Shown: in pieces, positions 1-7,542 of the stretch
How the letters are laid out: every line of letters begins with the position of its first letter
Position numbering within the stretch: position 1 is the stretch's first letter
Assembly (NCBI GenBank): GCA_001784565.1
Contig: MFRL01000024.1
Location: 1-32,454, forward strand
DNA: 32,454 nucleotides
Reading direction: 5' to 3'
Origin: Candidatus Melainabacteria bacterium GWF2_37_15
GTDB taxonomy: Bacteria > Cyanobacteriota > Vampirovibrionia > Gastranaerophilales > UBA9971
Program-made: the position numbers and the translations under genes
The notes under the pieces: model-generated
Seen by the model: the letters and a program-made list of their open reading frames with translations, nothing else
What the model was told of the DNA's origin: nothing
The model's database searches: none

Positions 1-1
1 A

Positions 2-223
2 AAGGCATATCTTAAGGAGTTTTTAAACTATGGAATAATAAAGACTAAATGTTGCAATCGCTATGTTTTTCTTAAATTTCCTGATATTCGGATGGAAATA
101 CCTGTTATTAAAGTAAAATTATCAGAGGTACTAAACACTTACATTGAAAAATGGGCTAAAACCAGTAAGCCTTGTGGTGGCAAATGTTTGATTATTCAAA
201 ATGTAATCAAAACCAAATATTAG
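2..223 (+). CDS. 3' end of unknown protein (truncated by window edge)
   Basis: The reading frame is open from the window edge for 73 codons to a TAG at 221-223. The peptide is of mixed composition and includes a CCNR and a CGGKC cysteine cluster, so it looks coded rather than random. I do not recognise a family. It overlaps the next reading frame by about 40 nt in a different frame, so it is either the tail of a separate upstream gene or a piece of the following gene separated by a frameshift. The metal-binding histidine motif expected in the missing half of the next protein is not in these 73 residues, which favours a separate gene. Confidence 0.35.
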   Translation, partial: KAYLKEFLNYGIIKTKCCNRYVFLKFPDIRMEIPVIKVKLSEVLNTYIEKWAKTSKPCGGKCLIIQNVIKTKY

Positions 224-738
224 ATCTTTACGCTTTTAATCTATTAAGGCAAAATTGCAATAGAATGTTTTATCCTTGCTGGATAAGAAGTAAGGAGAAA
301 GATGTTCTTAATTGCAGCTTTTTAAACGACAATATTCGGGTATTATGTCCTAATTTAAACATTATAAATAAAGCAAATGAAACAAATTCTCCTAATTTGA
401 TAAGCTATGTTTTATCTGTCAACCATGGTTTAAGCAAAATTATTTTGGGTGGAGATGCAGAAAATGAGAGTTGGAATCATATTGTTGAAAATTATAAAGA
501 TGAAATTGCAAATGCAACTATTTTAAAAGCTTCACATCATGGTCGTGATTCCGGATATCATCAAGAAGCTGTTAAAACAATAAATCCTTTTGTTACTGTT
601 GTTTCAGTTGGAAAAAAACCAGAAACTGATGCATCTAACAAGTACAGACAGTATAGTAACTATGTATTTTCTACGGTCTGGCAAGGTTCTATGGTATTCG
701 ATTGTTATGAAGACGGAACTGTTATTATGTTAAACTGA
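184..738 (+). CDS. MBL-fold (ComEC/Rec2-like) hydrolase, C-terminal half only
   Basis: The protein matches the back half of the small ComEC-like metallo-beta-lactamase-fold hydrolases. It has an N-x-x-S/Y-V-L strand, the LGGDAE motif with its metal-ligand Asp, the ATILKASHHGRDSGY segment with its late His pair, and a P-x-TDASN-x-YRQY tail. The N-terminal HxHxDH metal site of the fold is absent and there is no room for it downstream of any start codon. Start candidates are ATG 184 (used here) and TTG 172; neither has a clear Shine-Dalgarno (SD) site. At about 185 residues it is far shorter than the 300 or more usual for the family. It is either N-terminally truncated or frameshifted from the upstream frame, and probably catalytically dead. 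The family call is fairly firm; function is unknown. Confidence 0.55.
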   Translation: MFDYSKCNQNQILDLYAFNLLRQNCNRMFYPCWIRSKEKDVLNCSFLNDNIRVLCPNLNIINKANETNSPNLISYVLSVNHGLSKIILGGDAENESWNHIVENYKDEIANATILKASHHGRDSGYHQEAVKTINPFVTVVSVGKKPETDASNKYRQYSNYVFSTVWQGSMVFDCYEDGTVIMLN

Positions 739-777
739 AACTATAAACTCACAAAACACCCTAAGAGGAATAGAATC

Positions 778-1107
778 TTGGCTATCCCAAAGGATTTTAA
801 AACATATATCAAATCAAAAGAACCTGAATTAAACAAATATGTTCAAAAAGAAGATAAAGAAAAAGGCTTTGAATTTAAACTTAAAATTGAAGGGAATGAA
901 GTCATACTTATTCATGGTCGTGTAACAGAATTATTTGATTTATGGCTGGGGCAGCCTTTCGCTACTTTTAGATATAATCCTAAAGCAGAAAGCTGGACTC
1001 TTTATTACATAAAGGACGAGAAAAATAAAAAAGTGCTGGAAAATAAATCTTTTGATGAGCTTTATGAAAGGCTATACGCTGATCTGGAAAAAACATATAA
1101 GGAATAA
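778..1107 (+). CDS. Small DUF3024-like protein
   Basis: This 109-residue soluble protein starts at TTG 778, placed 8 nt after a good SD site (AGAGGA, 764-769); no in-frame ATG is available near the 5' end. The middle reads as beta strands (IEGNEVILIHGR, then PFATFRYNP and SWTLYYIKDE) followed by a helix with acidic residues. This order, including the F-R-Y ... W-T-L-Y core, resembles the DUF3024 family, which has no known function. It ends 6 nt before the next gene, so the two are probably cotranscribed. The family assignment is by eye and tentative; the gene itself is well supported by its SD and its spacing. Confidence 0.6.
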   Translation: MAIPKDFKTYIKSKEPELNKYVQKEDKEKGFEFKLKIEGNEVILIHGRVTELFDLWLGQPFATFRYNPKAESWTLYYIKDEKNKKVLENKSFDELYERLYADLEKTYKE

Positions 1108-1113
1108 TATTTA

Positions 1114-2673
1114 ATGGTATTGCTGGAATCGAAAAATATAAAATCAAAAACCCTCACTTTACTGGATATAGGCGAAATTAAAATAGAAAAAAACTGTCGG
1201 AATAAGAATATAAGGCTAAAAATAAAGCCTCCAGGTATTGTATGGGTTTCTATGCCTGTTAATGCCGATTTCCAACACGCTGAAAAGTTCATAAAAGAGC
1301 AAAAAGAGTGGATAAAGGAACATCTTGAAATTGCCCGAAAAAAAGAAATCAAAAAAGAAATTATTGATGAGAATACAAACTTTAGAACCGAAAAACACAC
1401 CCTGAAATTCCACACTCACTACAGGGAATGCTTTGAAACGAAGATTAGAAATAACATTGTGAATATTTATTATTATGAAAACTGGGGCATAGCCGATGAT
1501 TTTGTCCAGAAATGCATCCGAAAAAGCATAGGTATGGCATTAAAAATCGAAGGCCGAGAGTATTTATCCCAGAGGCTTGATTATTGGTCAAAAAAAACCG
1601 GACTGAAATATAACGGATTTACCCTTGTTGATGTTAAAAGGCACTGGGGAATGTGTATGCAGGACAACCGAATAAAGCTAAATGTTCATCTTATCCGCCT
1701 TCCCAAAGAGCTTATCGACTATATCATTCTTCATGAGCTTGCTCATATTAAAGAAAAGAACCACAGTTCAAAATTTTACGATTTTCTTGGTACACTACTG
1801 CCAAACCACAGGGAATTATCCAAAGAAATGAAAAAATACAGTCCTGATAAATTTCTATCTATAGAAAAAGGAGTTTTATCTATGAAATACAGTGAAAATA
1901 TAATGAAATTAACTGAATTAGGAGAGCCAGACACTAAAAATTGGCTAAGTTACAAAGATTTAGGAATAACTGCACAGGATATACCAGAATTAACCGAACT
2001 TCTTAATGATGAAGAATACGGTTTTGATTCTGAAGACGACATTAAATGCTGGGGACAGGCTCATGCATGGAGAGCACTGGGGCAGCTCAGGGCAAAAGAA
2101 GCTGTTATTCCATTAACAGCCCGTTTTGATGATGATAAATACACTGACTGGGAACATGAAGAAATTCCCGAAGTATTTGCCATGATTGGAAAAGATGCAA
2201 TCGAGCCGTTAAGGGATTATCTTTTTGACAATTCAAAGCCTGAAATGGGAAGGATTACTATTGCAGACAGCCTTAAATGCACTGCTCAAAAAAATCCGGA
2301 GTTAAAAGATGACTGCATTAAGGTTTTAAGCGATTATCTTGAACAGGCAACAGAAGATTACCCTGATTTAAACGGCTTTGCTGTTTCATATCTGGCTGAT
2401 TTAAAGGCTGTGAATGCAATAGATGTCATTAGGCAGGCTTTTGAAAAAGGAATTGTAAGTTTTGGCGTAACAGGAGACCTTGAAGACGTAGAAGTCCTTA
2501 TGGGATTCAGGGAAAAAAGAACTACGCCAAAGCCAAGGTATAATGAGCTTTTTCATCATAATGGAACTCAATATACTGCTCAGGAACCTGTTTTCAAAGA
2601 TAAAAAAGTTGGCAGAAATGATCCTTGTCCCTGTGGAAGCGGTAAAAAGTACAAAAAGTGCTGCTTAAAGTGA
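1114..2673 (+). CDS. YgjP-like metallopeptidase fused to HEAT repeats and SEC-C motif
   Basis: There are three parts. Residues 1-250 are a YgjP/DUF45 (M48-related) zinc metallopeptidase: an N-terminal beta region, the HWGMC segment, then HELAH at residues 207-211 with the downstream N-H-S-S-K-F-Y helix typical of the family. Residues 257-495 are alpha-helical HEAT-like repeats (W-R-A-L-G-Q-L-x-A-K-E-A-V-I-P-L and similar). Residues 499-519 are a SEC-C zinc motif ([18 protein letters not shown]). Standalone HEAT/SEC-C proteins that begin like residue 257 are familiar to me, and this one carries its own SD (AAAAAGGAG, 1865-1873) ahead of ATG 1882. A second product from 1882 is therefore plausible. 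The stop lies 1 nt from the stop of the convergent neighbour. The peptidase substrate is unknown. Confidence 0.8.
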   Translation: MVLLESKNIKSKTLTLLDIGEIKIEKNCRNKNIRLKIKPPGIVWVSMPVNADFQHAEKFIKEQKEWIKEHLEIARKKEIKKEIIDENTNFRTEKHTLKFHTHYRECFETKIRNNIVNIYYYENWGIADDFVQKCIRKSIGMALKIEGREYLSQRLDYWSKKTGLKYNGFTLVDVKRHWGMCMQDNRIKLNVHLIRLPKELIDYIILHELAHIKEKNHSSKFYDFLGTLLPNHRELSKEMKKYSPDKFLSIEKGVLSMKYSENIMKLTELGEPDTKNWLSYKDLGITAQDIPELTELLNDEEYGFDSEDDIKCWGQAHAWRALGQLRAKEAVIPLTARFDDDKYTDWEHEEIPEVFAMIGKDAIEPLRDYLFDNSKPEMGRITIADSLKCTAQKNPELKDDCIKVLSDYLEQATEDYPDLNGFAVSYLADLKAVNAIDVIRQAFEKGIVSFGVTGDLEDVEVLMGFREKRTTPKPRYNELFHHNGTQYTAQEPVFKDKKVGRNDPCPCGSGKKYKKCCLK

Positions 2674-2674
2674 A

Positions 2675-4021
2675 TTAATCTTCTTGTTTTAAGCCCAGCT
2701 CTTTATAAACCCAGCTCATATCATATTCTCCGCTTGGAAGTTGTTTTTTTGCGCTGTCTTCCATCATATCAAGCCATTTTATAACTCTTTTGGGGTCAGA
2801 TTTAGCGCATTGCCTTGGGGTTTTATTGTTTAAAACAGGTATTTTTTCATCAAGACATTTTTTTAAATGCTGGTCATAATACTGTTGAAGCACCTCCTGT
2901 TTTATTTCATCAGGAATATCATCTTCTGTCTCCTGTTTGGCAGGGGATTTTTTCTTTTTACGGGTTTCATCATAAATATCCTCATGTTCAATAACAGGCA
3001 TACTTACAAGGTTGCCGAGATTTTCCTGCAAAAGTTTTATCAATCTTTCAGAAGCCGGTTTTGTCATCGTATTGCACAATAATTTATCGCCTTTAATTTC
3101 CAAATCCCCGACTGAAATGGTTTTCTGCTGCATTGGCAAGAATTTTTTCTTCCTTGGTTCTGTGTAAATCCAAAAAAGTTTATTCTCATCGTCCTTTTCA
3201 AACTCTGGCATACTATTGAGCTTTTCAATTACTTTATCCCTGTCCTTGATTATATAATTTAAGCTATTAAATGAAATAACTTCATTGTTGGGATTTACAA
3301 TAGTCATCGGAGTAAGCATATACCTTATTGCTTCAATGAATAAATCAGGAGTGTATTTTCTCAAAACTTCATTAGCTGCTGGCAGCAATTCTTTAGGGAC
3401 AATTTCATATTTTTTAAAATTAAGATTTTTTTCTTTTAAATCTTTTTGAACGTGTTTTTTTATTAATTTCACAAAATCATGACCAAGCGTAAAAACTGTT
3501 CCGGTAAAATAATATTCTCCATTTATCTGTAATGCCTTTGATATTATAAGGTCAAAGGGTTTTAATGCCCTGCTGCCTGATTCTTCAAATACCTTTATTT
3601 CCTTTGTGTCAAGCAAAATATCCTTTACTATCAAATATTCACCCGGTTTAGTATCAACAACCTCATAAATGGTAAAACACCTGTCCTTCATCTCTTCAAG
3701 GCAAACTGCCGACTCTTTGGACATTTTCCATTTTCTGCGTTTTAAATATTCAACAGCAACATTGTCTTCAGGGGAATCAAATTCTTTTTCTATGAAAGTC
3801 TCAATAGTTATACCGAAAATCTTTCCCTGCATGGTTTCCGGTCCCATATTGATGCCGCTTATTTTATTAATAAAAGCCTGCTTCGAAAGCTCCATTTCCT
3901 CACAAAAAAGTTCAAGATAATTGTCGCCATGTTCCTGAAAACGTTCTTTCCATGGGGATTTTTTGCAATAGTCCGCAATCTGTTGCCACGCCTGATTAAA
4001 TGAAGCTGTTATTTTACTCAC
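2675..4021 (-). CDS. Protein of unknown function with TPRxxA-type C-terminal domain
   Basis: This 448-residue soluble protein starts at GTG 4021 with a weak AGG about 10 nt upstream. The N-terminal 320 residues are a mix of helices and strands with no motif I recognise. A Lys/Glu-rich low-complexity linker follows around residues 345-370. The last 75 residues (LDEKIPVLNNKTPRQCAKSD, then K-W-L-D-M-M-E and D-x-S-W-V-Y-K-E-L-G-L) match a C-terminal module often seen on large bacterial proteins that also carry or neighbour SEC-C motifs. It recalls the toxin-binding (MbcA/ParS/Xre) type fold by the TPR-x-x-A motif, but that link is weak. It faces the SEC-C fusion tail-to-tail. No catalytic motif is visible and I assign no function. 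Confidence 0.6.
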   Translation of the reverse strand: MSKITASFNQAWQQIADYCKKSPWKERFQEHGDNYLELFCEEMELSKQAFINKISGINMGPETMQGKIFGITIETFIEKEFDSPEDNVAVEYLKRRKWKMSKESAVCLEEMKDRCFTIYEVVDTKPGEYLIVKDILLDTKEIKVFEESGSRALKPFDLIISKALQINGEYYFTGTVFTLGHDFVKLIKKHVQKDLKEKNLNFKKYEIVPKELLPAANEVLRKYTPDLFIEAIRYMLTPMTIVNPNNEVISFNSLNYIIKDRDKVIEKLNSMPEFEKDDENKLFWIYTEPRKKKFLPMQQKTISVGDLEIKGDKLLCNTMTKPASERLIKLLQENLGNLVSMPVIEHEDIYDETRKKKKSPAKQETEDDIPDEIKQEVLQQYYDQHLKKCLDEKIPVLNNKTPRQCAKSDPKRVIKWLDMMEDSAKKQLPSGEYDMSWVYKELGLKQED

Positions 4022-4070
4022 AATATATACCTGTAAGTTCTATTACCATTTATAGTTTCTCATAAAAATT

Positions 4071-4439
4071 TTATAACTCATATCCACGAGCTATCCAATA
4101 ATGCCAGTCTTCGACCGCTTCCATGGTTTCGTCATCAGTATTTATCGGCTGTAATTGTTCAAGCGGTATGTAAAATGACCTGTTATTCCAATTAATTTCA
4201 ACAAACATTCCGTGTGAACATTCTTCTTCATCTGCCATTTTGATAACAATAACCTCTTCTCCTTTACGTAAGGGAGATTTGCCAACATTTTTTATACAGC
4301 GGGCAGTAAAAGGAAATTGTATTTTATCCTCCAAATAGTAATACCAGCCCATTGCCTGCTCTTCAGTACCATAAGCGTCTACTATTATCTCCATATCAAT
4401 ACGTTCTTCACGTATTTCATCTTTTTTAATTTCAGGCAT
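4071..4439 (-). CDS. CcbP-like calcium-binding protein
   Basis: The sequence fits the CcbP-type calcium-binding family (Calci_bind_CcbP), described in Anabaena as a calcium-sequestering protein in heterocyst control. The conserved core is visible: IIVDAYG-x-E-E-QAMGWYYYLEDK, PF-x-A-R-C, SPL-x-KGEEV, then MADEEECSHGMF, and the terminal ETMEAVEDWHYWIARGY. The acidic clusters would bind calcium. Family members are about 120 residues, so I place the start at ATG 4439 (122 residues). An upstream ATG at 4478 and a GTG at 4493 keep the frame open and would add 13 or 18 residues; none of the three has a good SD. It sits alone, 49 nt downstream of the 448-residue gene start. The family call is firm; the role in this organism is unknown. 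Confidence 0.8.
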   Translation of the reverse strand: MPEIKKDEIREERIDMEIIVDAYGTEEQAMGWYYYLEDKIQFPFTARCIKNVGKSPLRKGEEVIVIKMADEEECSHGMFVEINWNNRSFYIPLEQLQPINTDDETMEAVEDWHYWIARGYEL

Positions 4440-4594
4440 TGTGTTCAACCATAGAAAATTATTATATTCAAATATCATAATAGAAAAAGACACTGAATGA
4501 ATTTACCCAACTCGCCAAAATTATTTGAGATAACAAAAAACTCAACAAAACAATATAAAACTTAACGTGTAAAAATTGCAAAAAATTTCCCAGT

Positions 4595-4688
4595 TTCTTG
4601 CGGGGAGTTTGATAATTTTTTGGCTTTTTTATCATACTGTCTGATAATTTTTCTCGTTTCGGGTGTCAATTTACAGTGTCAATTTACA
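4595..4688 (+). repeat. Partial copy 1 of ~0.5 kb degenerate repeat
   Basis: This is only the right-hand end of the unit: GGGGAGTTTGATAA, then GTCTGATAATTTTTCTC and CGGGTGTCAATTTACA. The 13-mer GTGTCAATTTACA occurs twice back to back (4663-4675, 4676-4688) and again in copy 2 at 5215-5227. The rest of the spacer 4494-4594 and 4689-4910 is AT-rich with no gene that I can support. Confidence 0.55.
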
Positions 4689-4910
4689 ACAACAAAAAGT
4701 GGACAAAAACTGGAATTATATCATGTATTCCCATGGTTATTCGCCTCCAAAAATGTCCATTTTTGACAGTTTTAACATATTCAATTTTTATGGTTTAAAA
4801 GCACGTCCTCGTTGCCTTTCGGCCTTCAAAAATATTTCTGCTATTCCACTGTGTTTTTAGTCTTAATCACTTGTCCTGAGTGTGTTTTAACGAGGTGACT
4901 TGGGCTAGAT

Positions 4911-5229
4911 GTGGCTCCTTTCTTTTTTTATTTAACTTAGTCTAATGATAACTCTGGTGTGCTAAAAGTCGAGTCTTTTTGGTTGTAAGTTTTACTTTCA
5001 GACACATTTGAGTTTTTTATTTTTGTTAAGCCCCTGGATGACTGGTAAAATTATCATTTGGTTTGATAGTTGCTTATCATTATGAAACAATCAGACACGT
5101 TTCTTTACAAGGATTTTAGGTATATTACTTCCCTCTTAGCTGCAGGAGGTTTGAGAACTATTCTGCATTTTTTTTGTTTTTTCTCATTCCGTCTGATAAT
5201 CTTTCTCACTTCGGGTGTCAATTTACACT
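4911..5229 (+). repeat. Copy 2 of ~0.5 kb degenerate repeat
   Basis: It aligns with copy 3 at a constant offset of about 505-506 bp. Shared blocks include a start G-T-G-G/C-C-T-C-C-T-T-T-C, GACACATT-T/C-GAGTTTTTTATTT, GCCCCTGG, and a 43-nt block 5040-5082 that differs at one position from 5546-5588. The right end repeats the GTCTGATAAT ... CGGGTGTCAATTTACA signature of copy 1. No reading frame is conserved between copies, so this is not protein coding. Confidence 0.7.
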
Positions 5230-5415
5230 CATACTGGGTGATAATTTATACACATCCAGACTGGTTTTGAGGTTATTATCCCCCCTCCCCCTCAATGCGC
5301 CGGACACATACGGGGGAAGTAGTATGGGTATGCTATAAACCAATATCTATGAGCTATTAGGTATATTTTATAAGCTAATTTTTATCTATACTTATTTGTT
5401 TTTTGTCTTAAGGCA

Positions 5416-5736
5416 GTGCCTCCTTTCGTTTTAGCTTTTAAAGTTATCTATATTATAAATCTCTGGGTGCGAAAGTGAAGTCTTTTCGATTAAAAGTTTA
5501 CTGTTAGACACATTCGAGTTTTTTATTTAATGATAGCCCCTGGCTGACTGGTAAAGTTATCATTTGGTTTGATAGTTGCTTATCATTACTTAACAGTCGG
5601 ACACGTTTCGTAACGTGGATTTAGGGGCGATTGTTTCCCCCTAAATGTCGGAGGTTTGATAGTAAATTATATATTTTTTTAGCTTTTTCTCAAACCTGGT
5701 GAGATCTTTTCTCAATCTGGGTGATAATTTACACGG
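5416..5736 (+). repeat. Copy 3 of ~0.5 kb degenerate repeat, with hairpins
   Basis: Same block order as copy 2. This copy retains two neat hairpins near its right end: CACGTT/AACGTG with a TCGT loop (5602-5617), and ATTTAGGGG/CCCCTAAAT (5619-5646). Both are degraded in copy 2, so copy 3 may be the least decayed. It could be a decayed non-coding mobile element or a structured RNA; sequence alone does not decide. Confidence 0.65.
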
Positions 5737-5812
5737 ATATTCTCAAAAAAAATAAATTATGGCTGTGTTTTAGTGTTGTTAAAGCCTTGAGGCAGATTCG
5801 CAAAAATCGGTC

Positions 5813-5868
5813 GTATCCAATTCTTATCCGATTCGTATCCGATTTTTATCCATTTTATCCAATTTGTC
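5813..5868 (+). repeat. Iteron-like TATCC array with 11-bp period
   Basis: TATCC occurs at 5814, 5825, 5836, 5847 and 5856, giving steps of 11, 11, 11 and 9 bp, with flanking ATT kept (unit TATCC-A/G-ATT). The last unit, TTTTATCCAATTT (5853-5865), recurs as a perfect 13-bp inverted copy at 5934-5946. One box per helical turn plus an inverted distal box resembles protein-binding arrays such as replication iterons or recombinase arm sites. Proximity to the tRNA and recombinase remnant fits the latter. Confidence 0.6.
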
Positions 5869-6008
5869 TCAGTCTTAAAAATTAGGCTTAACTCCGCACC
5901 GCTTACGAGAGTTAGCCAGCTTCCCGCCAAATGAAATTGGATAAAAACCTATAACTAGAACTTTAAAACCCTTTAACAATGCTGATTTTAAACCCATAAA
6001 GCAAAAAC

Positions 6009-6082
6009 TACCCACGGCAGGATTCGAACCTGCGACATCCGCCTTAGGAGGGCGACGTTCTATCCTGCTGAACTACGTGGGC
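6009..6082 (-). tRNA. tRNA-Arg (anticodon CCU)
   Basis: A full cloverleaf folds on the minus strand. The acceptor arms GCCCACG/CGTGGGT include a terminal G-U pair. The D stem is GTTC/GAAC. The anticodon arm is TCGCC-CTCCTAA-GGCGG, giving anticodon CCT. The variable loop is ATGTC and the T arm is GCAGG-TTCGAAT-CCTGC, with discriminator A. It is 74 nt and CCA is not encoded. tRNA-Arg(CCU) genes are frequent integration sites for mobile elements, and a recombinase remnant lies 118 bp beyond its 5' end. I found no second copy of its 3' end in the window to mark an att repeat. Confidence 0.95.
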
Positions 6083-6200
6083 ATATGTCGTTATTATTGG
6101 ATTCTAGCATTTGTTATTTTTTATGGAATCTACATTTTGTGTAATATTTGTGTAATTGATTCCTTGATTAATGTTCATCATTATACAATAAATAACATAA

Positions 6201-6677
6201 TTAATAATTATTCAATGCTTGTATCGCTTGTAATTTTCTTTCTGGTACAGGGTGGGCATACCGCATGGTAGTTTTAATTTCAGAATGTCCAAGAAGGTCT
6301 TTAACAGTAACAAGCTCAATTCTTTTTTCTACCATTCTTGTCGCTGCTGTGTGCCTGAAGGCATGAAAAGTTAAGTTTTCAATACCTGCTAACTTCAAGA
6401 CCAGATTAAATGCTTTTCTAATATCAACATATGGCTTATCCGTAAGAGGGTTAGGGAAAACATACTTGGATGTCCTCGGCAACGGTTCTAGTGTTCGTAT
6501 AAGCGTATCTGTCATAGGTATTTTATTTGTTTTTCCATTTTTGGGGTTCAATACTGTAATAAACTTTTGTGTAAAATTTACATAAGACCATTCCAACTGT
6601 AAAATATTTGATTTGCGTATGCCTGTATGTAGTGCCATTAGTATTATTGGCTTCAAATAAGCTCTGTCTTCTACACA
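6201..6677 (-). pseudogene. Tyrosine recombinase/integrase, N-terminally truncated
   Basis: This is the catalytic domain of a phage-type tyrosine recombinase. Visible are the first catalytic Arg in ALHTGIRKSNIL, the beta-turn Lys region (NPKNGKTNKIPM), the HAFRH box (H-x-x-R), the LLGHSEIKTT His box and the nucleophile Tyr in MRYAH. Reading upstream of the first usable start (TTG 6656), the frame still reads as integrase (EDRAYLKPII) and hits an in-frame stop at 6678-6680. The arm-binding and core-binding N-terminal domains are missing. The break coincides with the left edge of the IS110-like fragment, so transposon insertion or a deletion through it destroyed the gene. The catalytic residues alone would not make a working recombinase. 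Confidence 0.8.
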
Positions 6678-6679
6678 TC

Positions 6680-7130
6680 AAAGCCTGTTCAATGTTAAAA
6701 CATCGGGTTAAATTGCTCAAAAGTATAAAAGGAATTGGAGACCGAACAGCCTGGCAAATATTATCAGAATTACACGCTGAGGATGGTAAAAGCATCAATA
6801 GCAGAGCGCAAATAGCACATGCAGGATTGGCTCCAAGGCAATTCCAGTCAGGAAGTAGCGTAAATGGACGACCCAGAATCTGCAAAACAGGAAATCACAG
6901 GTTAAGAAAAGCCCTTTACATGCCAGCTATGAGTGCCTTAAGGTTTAACCACCAACTGAGTGAATTCTATCATCGCTTACTTTCTAAGGGTAAATTGAAA
7001 ATGGTTGCTCTGGTTGCTGTTATGAGAAAAATGCTTGTACTTGCGATTGGTATATTAAACAATAATGCACCTTTTGATGAAAATTAGGCTGCTAAATATC
7101 AAGAAAATTTTGCTCTTGTTTCTTGACTTT
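6680..7130 (+). mobile_element. IS110-family transposase, C-terminal fragment
   Basis: The frame ending at TAA 7087 carries the Transposase_20 (IS110/IS116/IS902) domain: SIKGIGDRTAWQILSEL (helix-hairpin-helix), AQIAHAGLAPRQFQSGSS, GNHRLRKALYMPA and the AVMRKMLVLAIGIL ending. The catalytic N-terminal DEDD domain (roughly 150-200 residues) is absent; the first in-frame ATG is 6692. An inverted repeat TCAAGAAA/TTTCTTGA (7099-7106, 7119-7126) just past the stop may be a terminator or part of the element's end. The left boundary, set by where integrase homology stops, is about 6675-6690. It cannot transpose by itself. Confidence 0.8.
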
Positions 7131-7144
7131 AAACATACAATCTA

Positions 7145-7444
7145 CTATCTACCTTTATAAAAATGATCTTTATATTGTTTTTTTAATTTGTCAGCTGTAT
7201 CAGCAAGTTTAAGCATTAGGAGAGCCATTGTTTCGGGATCCTCTTTTACTATATTAGTTGTTATTCTACAAGCCTGTGTAGGTGTCATATGATTTAATGT
7301 TCTAGCCGCATCTTCAAGTAGAAGATTATTACTTGGGTTATCTGTGTAAGATCTTATATCTTTCTCTGGGCTTGCTTTAAAATTAACCTGTAATGCACGT
7401 GAACAAGCCATACTTCTATTTGCAAAATTAACTGAGTTCAACAT
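7145..7444 (-). CDS. Small protein with N-terminal VNFKA tag, unknown function
   Basis: This 99-residue protein starts at ATG 7444 with an AAGGAT SD 8 nt upstream. The N-terminus contains ALQVNFKASPE, a short signature that I associate with many unrelated proteins of gut Melainabacteria/Vampirovibrionia. The rest is helical (DAARTLNHMTPTQACRITTNIV, then MALLMLKLADTADKLKKQ) with a basic tail. It has no membrane segment and no catalytic motif. It lies downstream of pilM on the same strand after a 98-bp gap containing a TATAAT-like box for the minus strand, so it probably has its own promoter. Function unknown. Confidence 0.65.
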   Translation of the reverse strand: MLNSVNFANRSMACSRALQVNFKASPEKDIRSYTDNPSNNLLLEDAARTLNHMTPTQACRITTNIVKEDPETMALLMLKLADTADKLKKQYKDHFYKGR

Positions 7445-7542
7445 ATTTTTTATCCTTACGTTTTTACCTTACAATTATATAAATCCTGTAACTAAAAAAG
7501 TTGACAAAAAATTCTGCAAATTTGAAGAAATGTAAATGAAAT

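Noticed and set aside
4663-4860. 65-residue plus-strand reading frame in the gene-free region
   Set aside because: No SD, not conserved between the repeat copies, odd composition; best read as non-coding.
6608-6691. Extension of the IS110 transposase frame to 6608
   Set aside because: The first 25 codons are antisense to the integrase (EDRAYLKPII...), so the true transposase part begins near 6680.
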